Shown here piece after piece: positions 19,163 through 28,500 of a stretch of DNA of 64,000 nucleotides; the first letter of the stretch is position 1; every line of letters begins with the position of its first letter. The stretch spans positions 1,160,208 through 1,224,207 of the forward strand of contig NZ_SGXE01000001.1 in NCBI RefSeq assembly GCF_004216895.1, in the 5' to 3' direction. The position numbers and the translations under genes are program-made. The notes beneath the pieces are model-generated. The model ran no database searches, had not been told where the DNA came from, and saw only the letters and a list, made by a program, of their open reading frames with translations. Source of the stretch: Aquimarina brevivitae (GTDB taxonomy: Bacteria; Bacteroidota; Bacteroidia; Flavobacteriales; Flavobacteriaceae).

Positions 19163-19948
19163 ATGCGACAAGATATATTTGAGAAGATAGAAAGTAGTGG
19201 TAATCTAGATTTTGGGGATATTTTTAGTAAAAGTTTTGAGCTCTTCAAAAAGGTTTGGGTGCAGGGTTTTTTACATATTCTCATAAATTTAGTAGTAACA
19301 CTACCTATTATAATTATTACCTACATTCCTATTATAGCAACTGCTGTTGCATTTGAAAATAAGCAATACAATGCATATTATGACGGTCATGGGCCAGAAT
19401 TAGAAGTGGCTTCAGTAGGTATGCTTGTCGGAATGATTTTATTGGTAATTTTCTTGGCCTTTATTGGGGGTACGCTTCAGTTAGCAATACAAGCTCATTT
19501 TTTTAAAGTGTGCAAGCAGGTAGATTTGGAGCAGCAACAAGATTCCAAGTATTTTTTCTTTTTTAAGAAAAGATATTTGGGTAAATTATTAATGTTGGTT
19601 TTGGCCAGTTTTGGTATAGCCCTCTTAGCTATGCTATTATGTTACCTACCATTATTTTATGTCATCGTTCCACTTAATCTGTTTTTAGTCATATTTACCT
19701 TCAACCCTGAGCTCTCTGTAGGGGATATTATTAAGGCAAGCTTTAAATTAGGTAATAAATATTGGTTGATTATTTTCGGATTAATGTTTATTTCAGGATT
19801 TTTTGCGCAATTAGGTTTTATACTTTGTGGTATTGGTGTATTTTTCACCGCCTCATTTATGTACCTTCCCATATATTATGTCTATAAAGATGCCATAGGT
19901 TTCGACACTGAGCAATCAAATAGTACTAGTAACATTTTAATAGATTAA
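19163..19948 (+). CDS. Integral membrane protein of unknown function
   Basis: About 261 residues from the ATG at 19163 (MRQDIFEKIES), chosen because the in-frame extension upstream to 19088 is rich in Lys and Ile and overlaps the likely divergent promoter. A short cytoplasmic head (IESSGNLDFGDIFSKSFELFKK) precedes roughly six hydrophobic helices; the head and helix pattern resembles membrane proteins with glycerophosphodiester-phosphodiesterase-like or DUF4013-type membrane domains, but I cannot assign a family. It diverges from miaB and ends at a good terminator, so it is monocistronic. No catalytic motif is visible. Confidence 0.75.
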   Translation: MRQDIFEKIESSGNLDFGDIFSKSFELFKKVWVQGFLHILINLVVTLPIIIITYIPIIATAVAFENKQYNAYYDGHGPELEVASVGMLVGMILLVIFLAFIGGTLQLAIQAHFFKVCKQVDLEQQQDSKYFFFFKKRYLGKLLMLVLASFGIALLAMLLCYLPLFYVIVPLNLFLVIFTFNPELSVGDIIKASFKLGNKYWLIIFGLMFISGFFAQLGFILCGIGVFFTASFMYLPIYYVYKDAIGFDTEQSNSTSNILID

Positions 19949-19953
19949 AACAG

Positions 19954-19984
19954 AAAAAGGCCTAATTAGAATTAGGCTTTTTTT
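19954..19984 (+). terminator. Intrinsic terminator
   Basis: GCCTAATT / AATTAGGC stem with a two-base loop followed by a run of seven T residues, 6 bp after the membrane protein gene. Confidence 0.88.
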
Positions 19985-20027
19985 GTATAAAAATTTTATA
20001 TTAAATTAAGGATAAAAAAAATTGATA

Positions 20028-20035
20028 TACTTTTG
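20028..20035 (+). promoter_or_regulatory. -7 element of the topA promoter
   Basis: TACTTTTG matches TAnnTTTG and lies 20 nt before the topA ATG, which is ordinary spacing for a short leader. Confidence 0.55.
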
Positions 20036-20055
20036 TTCTCAGAAAAACAACAACT

Positions 20056-22542
20056 ATGGCTAAGAATTTAGTAATTGTCGAGTCGCCAGCAAAGGCCAAA
20101 ACGATAGAAAAATTCCTTGGAAAAGATTATAAGGTAGCTTCAAGTTTTGGGCATATTGCAGATTTACCTGCCAAGGAATTGGGGGTAGATGTAGACGGTG
20201 ACTTTAAGCCAAAATATATAGTATCTAAGGACAAAAAAGACGTTGTAAAAAAGCTGAAAGATCTTTCTAAGAAGGCAGAGATGGTTTGGCTTGCTAGTGA
20301 TGAGGACCGAGAAGGAGAAGCAATAGCCTGGCATTTAGCAGAAGAATTGAAATTAGATGAAAAGAAGACAAGAAGGATTGTTTTTCACGAGATTACTAAA
20401 AATGCCATCATTAAAGCGATAGAGAATCCGAGAAAGATCGATTATAATCTTGTAAATGCACAGCAAGCTCGTAGGGTTTTAGATCGATTAGTAGGGTATG
20501 AGCTTTCTCCGGTTTTATGGCGAAAAGTTAAAGGAGGGCTATCAGCAGGTAGAGTGCAGTCAGTATCTGTTCGATTGATTGTAGAGCGCGAACGTGAAAT
20601 ACTAGATTTTGAACCAGAAGCATCGTTTAGAGTAGATGCTGAGTTTGCCAATGAAGAAGGAAAGTCTTTCAAGGTCAAATTACCTAAAAACCTTGCTAGT
20701 CAAAAGGAAGCTAAGACTTTTCTTGAAAAAAATAAAGGGGCTAATTTCAAAGTAGCTGACCTAACAACCAAACCCGCTAAAAAATCGCCAGCACCTCCCT
20801 TTACCACATCGACCTTACAACAAGAGGCATCGCGAAAATTATATTTTTCCGTTAGTAAAACGATGACATTAGCGCAACGTTTATATGAAGCGGGGCATAT
20901 TACCTATATGAGAACGGATAGTGTAAACCTATCCGAAGAAGCACAAAAAGGGGCTAAAGGAGAAATCCTGGCAGCTTATGGTAAAGAGTTTAGTAAGCCT
21001 AGAAAATATAAAGGAAAAGCTAAAGGAGCACAGGAAGCTCACGAGGCCATTCGACCAACAGATTTTGCCAAGCATACTATAAATGTAGATGGGGATCAGC
21101 AACGATTATATGAATTGATCTGGAAACGCGCTATTGCATCTCAGATGAGCGATGCGCAACTAGAGCGTACCAATGTAAAAATTGAGGCAGATAAACACGA
21201 TCAATATTTTTCTGCAAGTGGCGAGGTAATAAAGTTTGAAGGTTTTCTTAAGGTGTATCTAGAAGGTAGTGATGACGAAGATGAGGAGCAGGATGGTATC
21301 TTACCTGCAATGAAGACCAACGAGGCCTTGTTCAATAATTATATCACAGCTACCGAAAGATTTACCCGACCGCCAAGTCGTTATACGGAAGCGTCATTGG
21401 TAAAAAAGCTCGAAGAATTAGGTATTGGACGTCCATCTACTTATGCACCTACGATCTCTACGATACAAAATCGAAATTATATCGAAAAAGGAGCTAAAGA
21501 AGGTGAAGAACGAAATTATGTACAATTAACTCTCAGTTCTAGCACTATACAAGAAATGAAACTTACTGAAAAGGTGGGTAGTGATAAAGGTAAACTCATT
21601 CCAACGGATGTTGGGATGGTAGTCAATGATTTTTTAGTGAATCACTTCTCAACTATATTGGATTATAATTTTACGGCAAAAGTAGAGCAGGATTTTGACG
21701 AAATCGCTGAGGGACAAGAGGACTGGACAGCGGTAATGAAGGACTTTTACGAAGAATTTCATCCTAAGGTTCAAGATGTTGCAGAAAATGCAGAAAGAGA
21801 AGTAGGAGAGCGAATTCTAGGGGATGACCCAAATACAGGTAAAGTGGTTAGCGTACGCCTCGGTAAATTTGGTCCTATGGTGCAGATTGGCAGTGCCGAG
21901 GATGAAGAGAAACCACAGTTTGCTAGTCTTGGGCCCGGTCAAACCTTAAGTAGTATCACTTTTGAAGAAGCCTTAGATCTTTTTAAGTTGCCCAAAGAAT
22001 TAGGACAATATAAAGGAGAAACGGTCACCGTTAATAATGGTCGTTTTGGACCTTATGTTCGCTACGGAGAAAAGTTTGTGTCGTTGGCTAAAGGCGAAGA
22101 TCCCTTAGATATTAGTTTGGAGCGCGCATACGAGCTTATTAAGGAAAAGGAGAAAGCAGACGCTCCTATTTATACCTACGAAAATCTTCCGGTAACCAAA
22201 GGAAAAGGTAGATTTGGTCCTTTTATCAAATGGAATAATATGTTTATTAATGTCAACAAAAAGTATGACTTTGATAACCTTTCTGAAGCGGACATTATTC
22301 AACTAATTGAGGATAAGAAACAAAAAGAAATAGATAAGATTATTCATAATTGGGAAGAAGAAGGCATTCGTGTAGAAAAAGCAAGATGGGGTAGAAGCAA
22401 TATTATAAAAGGTAAGACCAAAATCGAATTACCTAAAACTGTAGACGCCACCAAGCTTACTTTGGAGAAAGTAAAAGACTTAATAGAAAAGAAAGCTCCT
22501 AAGAAAACCACAAAAAAGAAAAAGTCAACGAAAAAGAAATAG
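20056..22542 (+). CDS. topA: DNA topoisomerase I (type IA)
   Basis: Relaxes negative supercoils by single-strand passage. The N-terminal Toprim domain (VIVESPAKAKTIEKFLG, ASDEDREGEAIAWHL) coordinates Mg. The nucleophilic tyrosine lies in HITYMRTDS (Tyr284), followed by EAHEAIRPTD and the GIGRPSTYA segment. The C-terminal third has no Cys4 zinc fingers and uses repeated Topo_C-type modules instead (GKFGPMVQIG, GRFGPYVRYG, GRFGPFIKW), then a Lys-rich tail. At 828 residues it matches the Bacteroidota form. Its stop lies 3 bp before the next ATG, so it is co-transcribed with the arginase-fold gene. Confidence 0.98.
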   Translation: MAKNLVIVESPAKAKTIEKFLGKDYKVASSFGHIADLPAKELGVDVDGDFKPKYIVSKDKKDVVKKLKDLSKKAEMVWLASDEDREGEAIAWHLAEELKLDEKKTRRIVFHEITKNAIIKAIENPRKIDYNLVNAQQARRVLDRLVGYELSPVLWRKVKGGLSAGRVQSVSVRLIVEREREILDFEPEASFRVDAEFANEEGKSFKVKLPKNLASQKEAKTFLEKNKGANFKVADLTTKPAKKSPAPPFTTSTLQQEASRKLYFSVSKTMTLAQRLYEAGHITYMRTDSVNLSEEAQKGAKGEILAAYGKEFSKPRKYKGKAKGAQEAHEAIRPTDFAKHTINVDGDQQRLYELIWKRAIASQMSDAQLERTNVKIEADKHDQYFSASGEVIKFEGFLKVYLEGSDDEDEEQDGILPAMKTNEALFNNYITATERFTRPPSRYTEASLVKKLEELGIGRPSTYAPTISTIQNRNYIEKGAKEGEERNYVQLTLSSSTIQEMKLTEKVGSDKGKLIPTDVGMVVNDFLVNHFSTILDYNFTAKVEQDFDEIAEGQEDWTAVMKDFYEEFHPKVQDVAENAEREVGERILGDDPNTGKVVSVRLGKFGPMVQIGSAEDEEKPQFASLGPGQTLSSITFEEALDLFKLPKELGQYKGETVTVNNGRFGPYVRYGEKFVSLAKGEDPLDISLERAYELIKEKEKADAPIYTYENLPVTKGKGRFGPFIKWNNMFINVNKKYDFDNLSEADIIQLIEDKKQKEIDKIIHNWEEEGIRVEKARWGRSNIIKGKTKIELPKTVDATKLTLEKVKDLIEKKAPKKTTKKKKSTKKK

Positions 22543-22545
22543 TTC

Positions 22546-23709
22546 ATGTCCTATGAATTTCTATCACCGGTAAGTGATAGCGTAATAGCTCATTCCGCTA
22601 TCGTTTCAGAATATGCTTTGGGTAATGTTATAAAAATCCACTCCAAGGAGTCTGGTTTGCCAGAATTGAATGATGTTCAAGTAGCTCTTTTAGGAATAAA
22701 GGAAAACAGAAATGATCTTAACTATATGGGTGCTTCCGTTTCCTTTGATACCGTACGAAAGTCTTTGTATAATTTGTTTCCGGGTAATTGGAACACAAAA
22801 ATCGTAGACCTCGGTGACATTAATCCCGGAGAGCAGGTGACCGACACCTATTATTTGATTCAGGAAGTAGTAGCTGATTTACTTAAAAAGAATATTATTC
22901 CGATACTATTAGGTGGTAGTCAAGACCTAGTTTACGCCCAGTACAGAGCTTTTGATGCGCTGGAACGCATGGTCAATTTGGTTAATATCGATAGCAGATT
23001 TGATTTAGGGAATTCAGCTGAGCCAATCAATAACACTTCTTTCGTAGGAAAAATTATTGTAAATCAGCCTTATAATTTATTTAATTATAGTAACTTAGGG
23101 TATCAAACGTATTATAACTCTCAGGAAGAGATCGATTTGATGGAAAAGTTATATTTTGATGCCTATAGATTAGGAGAGGTAACTAACGATATAACGGTTG
23201 TAGAGCCCATTATGCGAGATGCGGATATTGTTTGTTTAGATCTTCAGGCTATAAATTCGACGTGTTTGCAAAACCCTATGGCATCGCCAAATGGTTTTGA
23301 TGGTAGAGAAATTTGTGCAATAGCTAGATATGCGGGTATTAGTGATAAGGTTAAGAGCTTTGGTATTTATGAATTCAAAAATTTTAAAAACGAAGAAACG
23401 ACGTGTTCGCTAATCGCTCAGATGCTTTGGTATTTTATTGAAGGGATTAATTATAGATCAAATGAACTTAACATTATAGAAAAAGCAGATACTTTACATT
23501 ATAATGTTCCCATAGAAGATGAGATTTTATCCTTCTATAAAAGCCCAAAAACAGAAAGATGGTGGATAGAAATACCTTTTATCTCAAATTCAGATAATAA
23601 ATTGAAAAGACACACGTTATTACCTTGCACATACAATGATTATGAGCGCGCTTGTAACCAGGAAATACCTGAAAGATGGTACAAGGCCAAGCGCAAAAAT
23701 GAAGTTTAA
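22546..23709 (+). CDS. Arginase/formimidoylglutamase-fold protein with degenerate metal site
   Basis: 387 residues of the ureohydrolase (arginase/agmatinase/formiminoglutamase) fold. The positions where family members have metal-binding signatures are recognisable but altered: GGDHS is GGSQD (123-127), the DAHxD motif is NIDSRFDL (147-154), and the DxDxxDP motif is DLQAINS (232-238). Most of the Asp and His ligands for the dinuclear Mn site are therefore gone, although the surrounding strands are preserved. Genome annotations tend to call such genes formimidoylglutamase, but I would not expect hydrolase activity. It sits between topA (3-bp gap) and gldK (110-bp gap), suggesting a structural or regulatory role, perhaps linked to gliding or secretion. 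Confidence 0.8.
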   Translation: MSYEFLSPVSDSVIAHSAIVSEYALGNVIKIHSKESGLPELNDVQVALLGIKENRNDLNYMGASVSFDTVRKSLYNLFPGNWNTKIVDLGDINPGEQVTDTYYLIQEVVADLLKKNIIPILLGGSQDLVYAQYRAFDALERMVNLVNIDSRFDLGNSAEPINNTSFVGKIIVNQPYNLFNYSNLGYQTYYNSQEEIDLMEKLYFDAYRLGEVTNDITVVEPIMRDADIVCLDLQAINSTCLQNPMASPNGFDGREICAIARYAGISDKVKSFGIYEFKNFKNEETTCSLIAQMLWYFIEGINYRSNELNIIEKADTLHYNVPIEDEILSFYKSPKTERWWIEIPFISNSDNKLKRHTLLPCTYNDYERACNQEIPERWYKAKRKNEV

Positions 23710-23773
23710 CATTTATATTAAGAGGATTTAAGGTTTTTTTTAGAAAAAATTTTTTTTTCTGAAAATAAATAAA

Positions 23774-23781
23774 TAGGTTTG
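23774..23781 (+). promoter_or_regulatory. -7 element of the gldKLMN promoter
   Basis: TAGGTTTG matches TAnnTTTG, with a T8 run (23751-23758) near the -33 position. A 9-bp inverted repeat (GATTTAAGG at 23725-23733 and CCTTAAATC at 23785-23793) brackets the promoter. Confidence 0.5.
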
Positions 23782-23819
23782 ACTCCTTAAATCTAGAAGA
23801 TCTTAACCTAAAACAAGTT

Positions 23820-25190
23820 ATGAAGAAATTTGTATCACTCTTTGCTATTGCAGTAGTGCTTTACAGTTGCGGTGGAGGAAGCCGCGGAGAGCTAGTAGGA
23901 GCAAAAGGTAAAAAGTGGCATCCCGAAAAGCCTTATGGAATGGCATTAATTCCCGGAGGTTCTTTCATTATGGGTAAGTCAGATGATGACAAAGCTCATT
24001 TGTCCAATGCCCCTACCAAAACAGTGACAGTCCGATCTTTCTATATGGACGAAACTGAAATTACCAACAGCGAGTATAGACAATTTGTTAATTGGGTTCG
24101 TGATTCTATCATTAGAACACGTTTAGCTATTATGGCAGACGATCTAGGTAAAATACCAGATGATGGAGGTATTGGAGAATACGCATTTCAGGATGCAGAT
24201 ACCAGTGATATGTCTGTATATGAAAAGTACATGTATGAAAATTACAGCGGTATAGGCGCAACAGGATACGAAGGAAGAAAGCTAAATAAAGACGTAGATA
24301 TCATTTGGGATGTTGAAGATTATCCAGATGAATACTATGCTGAGGTTATGGATACGATGTATATTCCATTAGAAGAATCATACAACGGTCGAAGAACACT
24401 AGATGTAAGTAAATTAAAGTTTAGATCTACCTGGATGGATATTCAGGCTGCTGCTCGTGCTAAGCAGGGTAGACGTAAGGACTTCGTGAAAGAAGAAATT
24501 ATAGAGGTGTACCCAGATACAACGGTTTGGATCAAAGATTTTAGCTATTCCTACAATGAGCCAATGCACAACGATTACTTCTGGCATAGTGCATATGATG
24601 ATTATCCAGTAGTTGGTGTGTCTTGGGAACAGGCAAAAGCTTTTTGTCGTTGGAGAACTATAGAAAAAAATACATATCAAAAGAGAAGAGATAAAGAATT
24701 TGTAAACTATTTCAGACTGCCTACAGAAGCAGAATGGGAATATGCCGCAAGAGGAGGACTGGAGTCCTCAACCTACCCTTGGGGTGGCCCTTATGCACTA
24801 AATGATAGAGGTTGTTTCTTAGCTAATTTCAAGCCTCTGAGAGGAAATTATGCAGCAGATAACTTCTTATATACTGTAGAAGCAGATTCATTTGATGCCA
24901 ATGATTATGGTTTATACAATATGGCAGGTAATGTATCAGAGTGGGTACAATCCTCTTATGATCCATCAGCCTACGAATATGTTTCTTCAATGAACCCGAA
25001 CGTTAATGACGACGATAACAAACGTAAAGTTGTTCGAGGAGGCTCTTGGAAAGACGTAGCTTACTTCTTACAGGTAAGTACCAGAGACTATGAGTATGCT
25101 GACTCTGCAAGAAGTTATATTGGATTCAGAACAGTACAGGATTATATGGGTACTGATGTAACTGGAGAAGATAACGCAATTAATAAATAG
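23820..25190 (+). CDS. gldK: Type IX secretion/gliding lipoprotein GldK
   Basis: Outer-membrane lipoprotein that forms the periplasmic ring of the type IX secretion system together with GldN. Signal peptide and lipobox LYSC (Cys17) are followed by an FGE-sulfatase-like (SUMF1) fold: PYGMALIPGGSFIMGKS, MDETEITNSEYRQFV, PVVGVSWEQAKAFCRW, FRLPTEAEWEYAARGG, NVSEWV, RKVVRGGSW and the closing YIGFRTV. The domain lacks formylglycine-generating activity in GldK proteins. The 456 residues are standard. It leads a four-gene operon, and its own promoter separates it from the arginase-fold gene. Confidence 0.97.
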   Translation: MKKFVSLFAIAVVLYSCGGGSRGELVGAKGKKWHPEKPYGMALIPGGSFIMGKSDDDKAHLSNAPTKTVTVRSFYMDETEITNSEYRQFVNWVRDSIIRTRLAIMADDLGKIPDDGGIGEYAFQDADTSDMSVYEKYMYENYSGIGATGYEGRKLNKDVDIIWDVEDYPDEYYAEVMDTMYIPLEESYNGRRTLDVSKLKFRSTWMDIQAAARAKQGRRKDFVKEEIIEVYPDTTVWIKDFSYSYNEPMHNDYFWHSAYDDYPVVGVSWEQAKAFCRWRTIEKNTYQKRRDKEFVNYFRLPTEAEWEYAARGGLESSTYPWGGPYALNDRGCFLANFKPLRGNYAADNFLYTVEADSFDANDYGLYNMAGNVSEWVQSSYDPSAYEYVSSMNPNVNDDDNKRKVVRGGSWKDVAYFLQVSTRDYEYADSARSYIGFRTVQDYMGTDVTGEDNAINK

Positions 25191-25274
25191 AAGTCCCAAA
25201 ATTAATCTATCAATATCTTAAATTACTAACAATTTTTTTTAAATTAATTAAAAAAAACTAAACACGATTTTATT

Positions 25275-25901
25275 ATGGCAAATTCAAAATCAAGCAAGAA
25301 ATTAATGAACATGGTCTACGGTCTAGGTGCAGCCGTGGTAATCTTAGGTGCACTTTTTAAAATTATGCACTGGCCTTTAGGTAATGAAATGCTTATCATT
25401 GGACTAATTACTGAGGCATTAGTATTTACGGTGTCTGCTTTTGAACCAGTGGATGACGAATTAGATTGGTCTTTAGTATATCCTGAATTAGCAGGAGGTA
25501 TGTCTAAAGGTAAAAAAGAAGATACAACTCCTGATGGATTGTTATCTAAGAAATTAGATGAGATGTTAAAAGAAGCAAGATTAGATGCTTCGTTAATGAA
25601 TAGTTTAGGAGACAGTATCCGTAACTTCGAAGGAGCAGCAAAAAACATCTCTCCTACTGTAGATGCAATCCAAGGACAGAAAAAATATAGTGAGGAAATG
25701 GCTAAAGCTGCAGCGCAGTTAGAGTCTTTAAACAGCTTATACAAAGTTCAGTTAGAGTCTTCAGAAAAGCAAGCTTCTGCTAACGAAGCAATTGCAGAAA
25801 ACGCTGCAAAACTTAAGGAACAAATGGAAAGCCTTGCAAGTAATCTGTCTTCTTTAAATGGAGTTTATGGTGGTATGTTAAGTGCTATGAACAGAAACTA
25901 A
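25275..25901 (+). CDS. gldL: Type IX secretion/gliding motor protein GldL
   Basis: Inner-membrane component of the proton-driven GldLM motor. Two N-terminal helices are followed by a soluble helical tail of about 140 residues. Intramembrane charged residues known to matter in GldL of Flavobacterium johnsoniae appear at matching places: Lys29 and His32 in helix 1, Glu47 and Glu57 in helix 2 (TEALVF and FEPVDDELDW). The loop between the helices is shorter by about two residues than in F. johnsoniae. The 208 residues are normal. It is 84 bp after gldK and 47 bp before gldM. Confidence 0.97.
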   Translation: MANSKSSKKLMNMVYGLGAAVVILGALFKIMHWPLGNEMLIIGLITEALVFTVSAFEPVDDELDWSLVYPELAGGMSKGKKEDTTPDGLLSKKLDEMLKEARLDASLMNSLGDSIRNFEGAAKNISPTVDAIQGQKKYSEEMAKAAAQLESLNSLYKVQLESSEKQASANEAIAENAAKLKEQMESLASNLSSLNGVYGGMLSAMNRN

Positions 25902-25948
25902 GAGTATTTAACAAACAAAAGTTTAACTACCAAAAAACTATTTAAGAA

Positions 25949-27496
25949 ATGGCAGGAGGAAAATTATCACCAAGACAGAAGATGATTAATCTGATGTACT
26001 TGGTATTCATTGCGATGATGGCGCTTAACATGTCAAAAGAGGTATTATCCGCTTTTGGTTTGATGAATGAAAAGCTAACATCGGCTAATGAAATTGCAAC
26101 AGAAAGAAATACGGCGTTTATGTCGGGATTAGCGGAGAAAGTGTCTGAGCAGCCAGAAAAATATACTCCTTTAAAGGAGAAGGCGGATCAGGTGAGTTCT
26201 TTGTCTAATGAATTTAATGAATACATCGCACAATTAAAAGCGGAGCTAGTTACAGATTTAGAAGATCCAACGGATTACGAAAAAATGGATCGACCTGATA
26301 ACTTGGATACTAAGTTCTTCGTTAGTGGAGCAAAAACTCCAGCTGCAGAAGAGTTTTTAGCTAAAATTGCTAAATATCGCGATGGTGTTACTGCAGCGAT
26401 ACGTTCAGTAAAAGAAGTAGAACCAGCAGTAGCAGATGATGTAGAAAAAACATTTTCTACAGAAGATGTGGAAAACCGTGATAAAGTAAAAGTAGACTGG
26501 TTAAAGTATAATTTTGAAGGATTTCCTTTAGTTGCTTCTTTAACTAAGCTTACGCAAATGCAGGCTGACGTAAAAACTACTGAAAGTAAGGTGTTATCCG
26601 CTTTATTAGCAGGTCAGCAGGCGTCTGAATTATCATTTAGTAATTACGAGGCGATTGTGGTACCAGACAAAACTGCTTTCTTTAGTGGAGAGACGTTTAA
26701 AGGTCGAGTGGTATTAGGTCGTTTTGATTCTACCTTAAAACCTACTAAGGTTGAAGTGAATGGTAAAGAACAAACTAAAGTGGAGAACGGTCAGATTATG
26801 CTTGAGTTTCCAGCAGGAAATGTTGGTGAGCAACAAGTAGCCGGAGAACTTCAGTTTAAGGAGGGTGACTCTACAGTTACAATACCTATTAAAAGTTCTT
26901 ATGCCGTTATTCCTAAACCAAATTCTGCGGTTATTGCTGCGGATAAAATGAATGTAGTGTATCGTGGTGTAAACAACCCTATGACAATTTCTATCCCTGG
27001 TGTGCCAGCAGTGAACGCTACAGCACCTGGTCTTAGAAAAGCAGGTGGAGCTGGACAGTACGTGATGAATGTTACTACAGTAAAGGCAAGAGAGGTTGAT
27101 ATTAAAGTAAGCGGTAAGTTACCAAATGGAAGTACGGTAAGTGATAGCAAAAAGTTTAGAATTAAAGATATTCCAAGACCTGTAGGAACAGTTCGAGGAG
27201 AAGATGGTTCTATCAAGATGGCTAGAAACGCTTTAGAGATTTCTTCTATTGGTGCGATTTTACCAGATTTTGATTTCGATATTAAATTAAAAGTAACTGG
27301 GTTTAAGTTTAAAGTTGAAGGTCAACCAACGGTTAGTGTAAATGGTGGTCGACTAAACTCTAGAGCTAAGTCTGCTTTACGTAAAGCAAAAAGAGGTTCT
27401 AGCGTACAAATAATAGACATTAAAGCGCAGTTAACAACGAATTCTTCTTATAAGTTAAAGAAGATTTCCCCAGTAATCGTTGAATTAACGAATTAA
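25949..27496 (+). CDS. gldM: Type IX secretion/gliding motor protein GldM
   Basis: Single-pass inner-membrane protein with a long periplasmic part that transmits GldL-powered movement to the GldKN ring. It starts MAGGKLSPRQKMINLMY, a GldM hallmark, with one helix (about 12-33) and then a dimeric periplasmic portion of helical and immunoglobulin-like domains. Conserved GldM stretches include FSGETFKGRVVLGRFD, KEGDSTVTIPIKSSYAVIPKP and PGLRKAG. The 515 residues match orthologues. The gene is followed 11 bp later by gldN. Confidence 0.97.
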   Translation: MAGGKLSPRQKMINLMYLVFIAMMALNMSKEVLSAFGLMNEKLTSANEIATERNTAFMSGLAEKVSEQPEKYTPLKEKADQVSSLSNEFNEYIAQLKAELVTDLEDPTDYEKMDRPDNLDTKFFVSGAKTPAAEEFLAKIAKYRDGVTAAIRSVKEVEPAVADDVEKTFSTEDVENRDKVKVDWLKYNFEGFPLVASLTKLTQMQADVKTTESKVLSALLAGQQASELSFSNYEAIVVPDKTAFFSGETFKGRVVLGRFDSTLKPTKVEVNGKEQTKVENGQIMLEFPAGNVGEQQVAGELQFKEGDSTVTIPIKSSYAVIPKPNSAVIAADKMNVVYRGVNNPMTISIPGVPAVNATAPGLRKAGGAGQYVMNVTTVKAREVDIKVSGKLPNGSTVSDSKKFRIKDIPRPVGTVRGEDGSIKMARNALEISSIGAILPDFDFDIKLKVTGFKFKVEGQPTVSVNGGRLNSRAKSALRKAKRGSSVQIIDIKAQLTTNSSYKLKKISPVIVELTN

Positions 27497-27507
27497 AAGA
27501 ACGAATT

Positions 27508-28398
27508 ATGAATTGGAAAAGTTTTTTAGTAACCTTCTGTGGTTTTTTCATAACTATATTTTCTTATGGTCAGGCCAATGTGCTTAATGCAGATACTCCT
27601 GAAGAAATAGGAAAGAAGACTGAAGAGCAGATCAAATATGATAATGATCACCCTTTGGAATATGGTTATGTAGATGAAAGAGATGTATTGTGGGCTAAAA
27701 CCACCTGGGAGATTATAGATCTTGACGAAAGAATTAATTTTCCTTTGTATTACCCTATTGATACTAACAACATCGGTTCTCATCGTAGATCTTTGTATGA
27801 TGTATTGATGACTAATATCAAGAACGGTAAGATTAAGAACTTATACTCTGATTCATATTTCACGGAGACTAGAACGTTAGCTGATCTTAGAACTACACTT
27901 TCTAAAGTTGACACTACTGATTTAGGGTATGAACAATACAACGCAGGTGAGGAGATAGACCGTCAATATATCAATGTACGTAATATCTCAGCTGCTGATG
28001 TAAAGGAATACCGAATCAGAGGATACTGGTATTTCGATAAGAGACAAGGAGAATTACGTTATAGACTTCTTGGTCTTGCACCTGTAGCTCCTGATGTTAA
28101 CTTTATTGATAGTGATCAACCAGATTTAGTTCCTTTGTTTTGGATATGGTATCCAGATGCTAGAGAAATTCTTCATAAAGCGAAAGCATTTAATCGAAGA
28201 AATACCTCAATGCCATTTAACTATGACCATATCTTAAACGCCAGACGCTTTAACTCTGTTATCTATAAAGAAGATAACGAACAAGGTGACCGTGCAATTA
28301 GGGATTACATCGTTGATAATGCACTAATGCAGCTCTTAGAAAGCGAACGAATCAAAGAAAGTATCCGTAATTTCGAAATGGATATGTGGGCCTATTAA
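27508..28398 (+). CDS. gldN: Type IX secretion/gliding protein GldN
   Basis: Periplasmic partner of GldK in the type IX secretion ring. It has an N-terminal signal peptide (hydrophobic to about residue 21, SYGQA) and conserved features of the family: DERDVLWAKTTWEIIDLDERIN, NFPLYYP, EYRIRGYWYFDKRQGELRYRL, PLFWIWYPDAREIL. The 296 residues are typical. It is last in gldKLMN and is followed by a strong terminator, so the operon ends here. Confidence 0.96.
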   Translation: MNWKSFLVTFCGFFITIFSYGQANVLNADTPEEIGKKTEEQIKYDNDHPLEYGYVDERDVLWAKTTWEIIDLDERINFPLYYPIDTNNIGSHRRSLYDVLMTNIKNGKIKNLYSDSYFTETRTLADLRTTLSKVDTTDLGYEQYNAGEEIDRQYINVRNISAADVKEYRIRGYWYFDKRQGELRYRLLGLAPVAPDVNFIDSDQPDLVPLFWIWYPDAREILHKAKAFNRRNTSMPFNYDHILNARRFNSVIYKEDNEQGDRAIRDYIVDNALMQLLESERIKESIRNFEMDMWAY

Positions 28399-28420
28399 AA
28401 AAACCACATTTATATAATAT

Positions 28421-28453
28421 AAAAGCGACTAATTTTTTTAGTCGCTTTTTTTA
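28421..28453 (+). terminator. Terminator of the gldKLMN operon
   Basis: AAGCGACTAA / TTAGTCGCTT stem with a T-rich loop and trailing T-run, 22 bp after the gldN stop. Confidence 0.88.
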
Positions 28454-28471
28454 TAGCGTAGTATGAAAAAC

Positions 28472-28479
28472 TATCTTTG
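28472..28479 (+). promoter_or_regulatory. -7 element for the FAD oxidoreductase gene
   Basis: TATCTTTG matches TAnnTTTG and lies 21 nt before the ATG at 28501. Confidence 0.55.
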
Positions 28480-28500
28480 GTATAGATTTAAAGGATTGGG

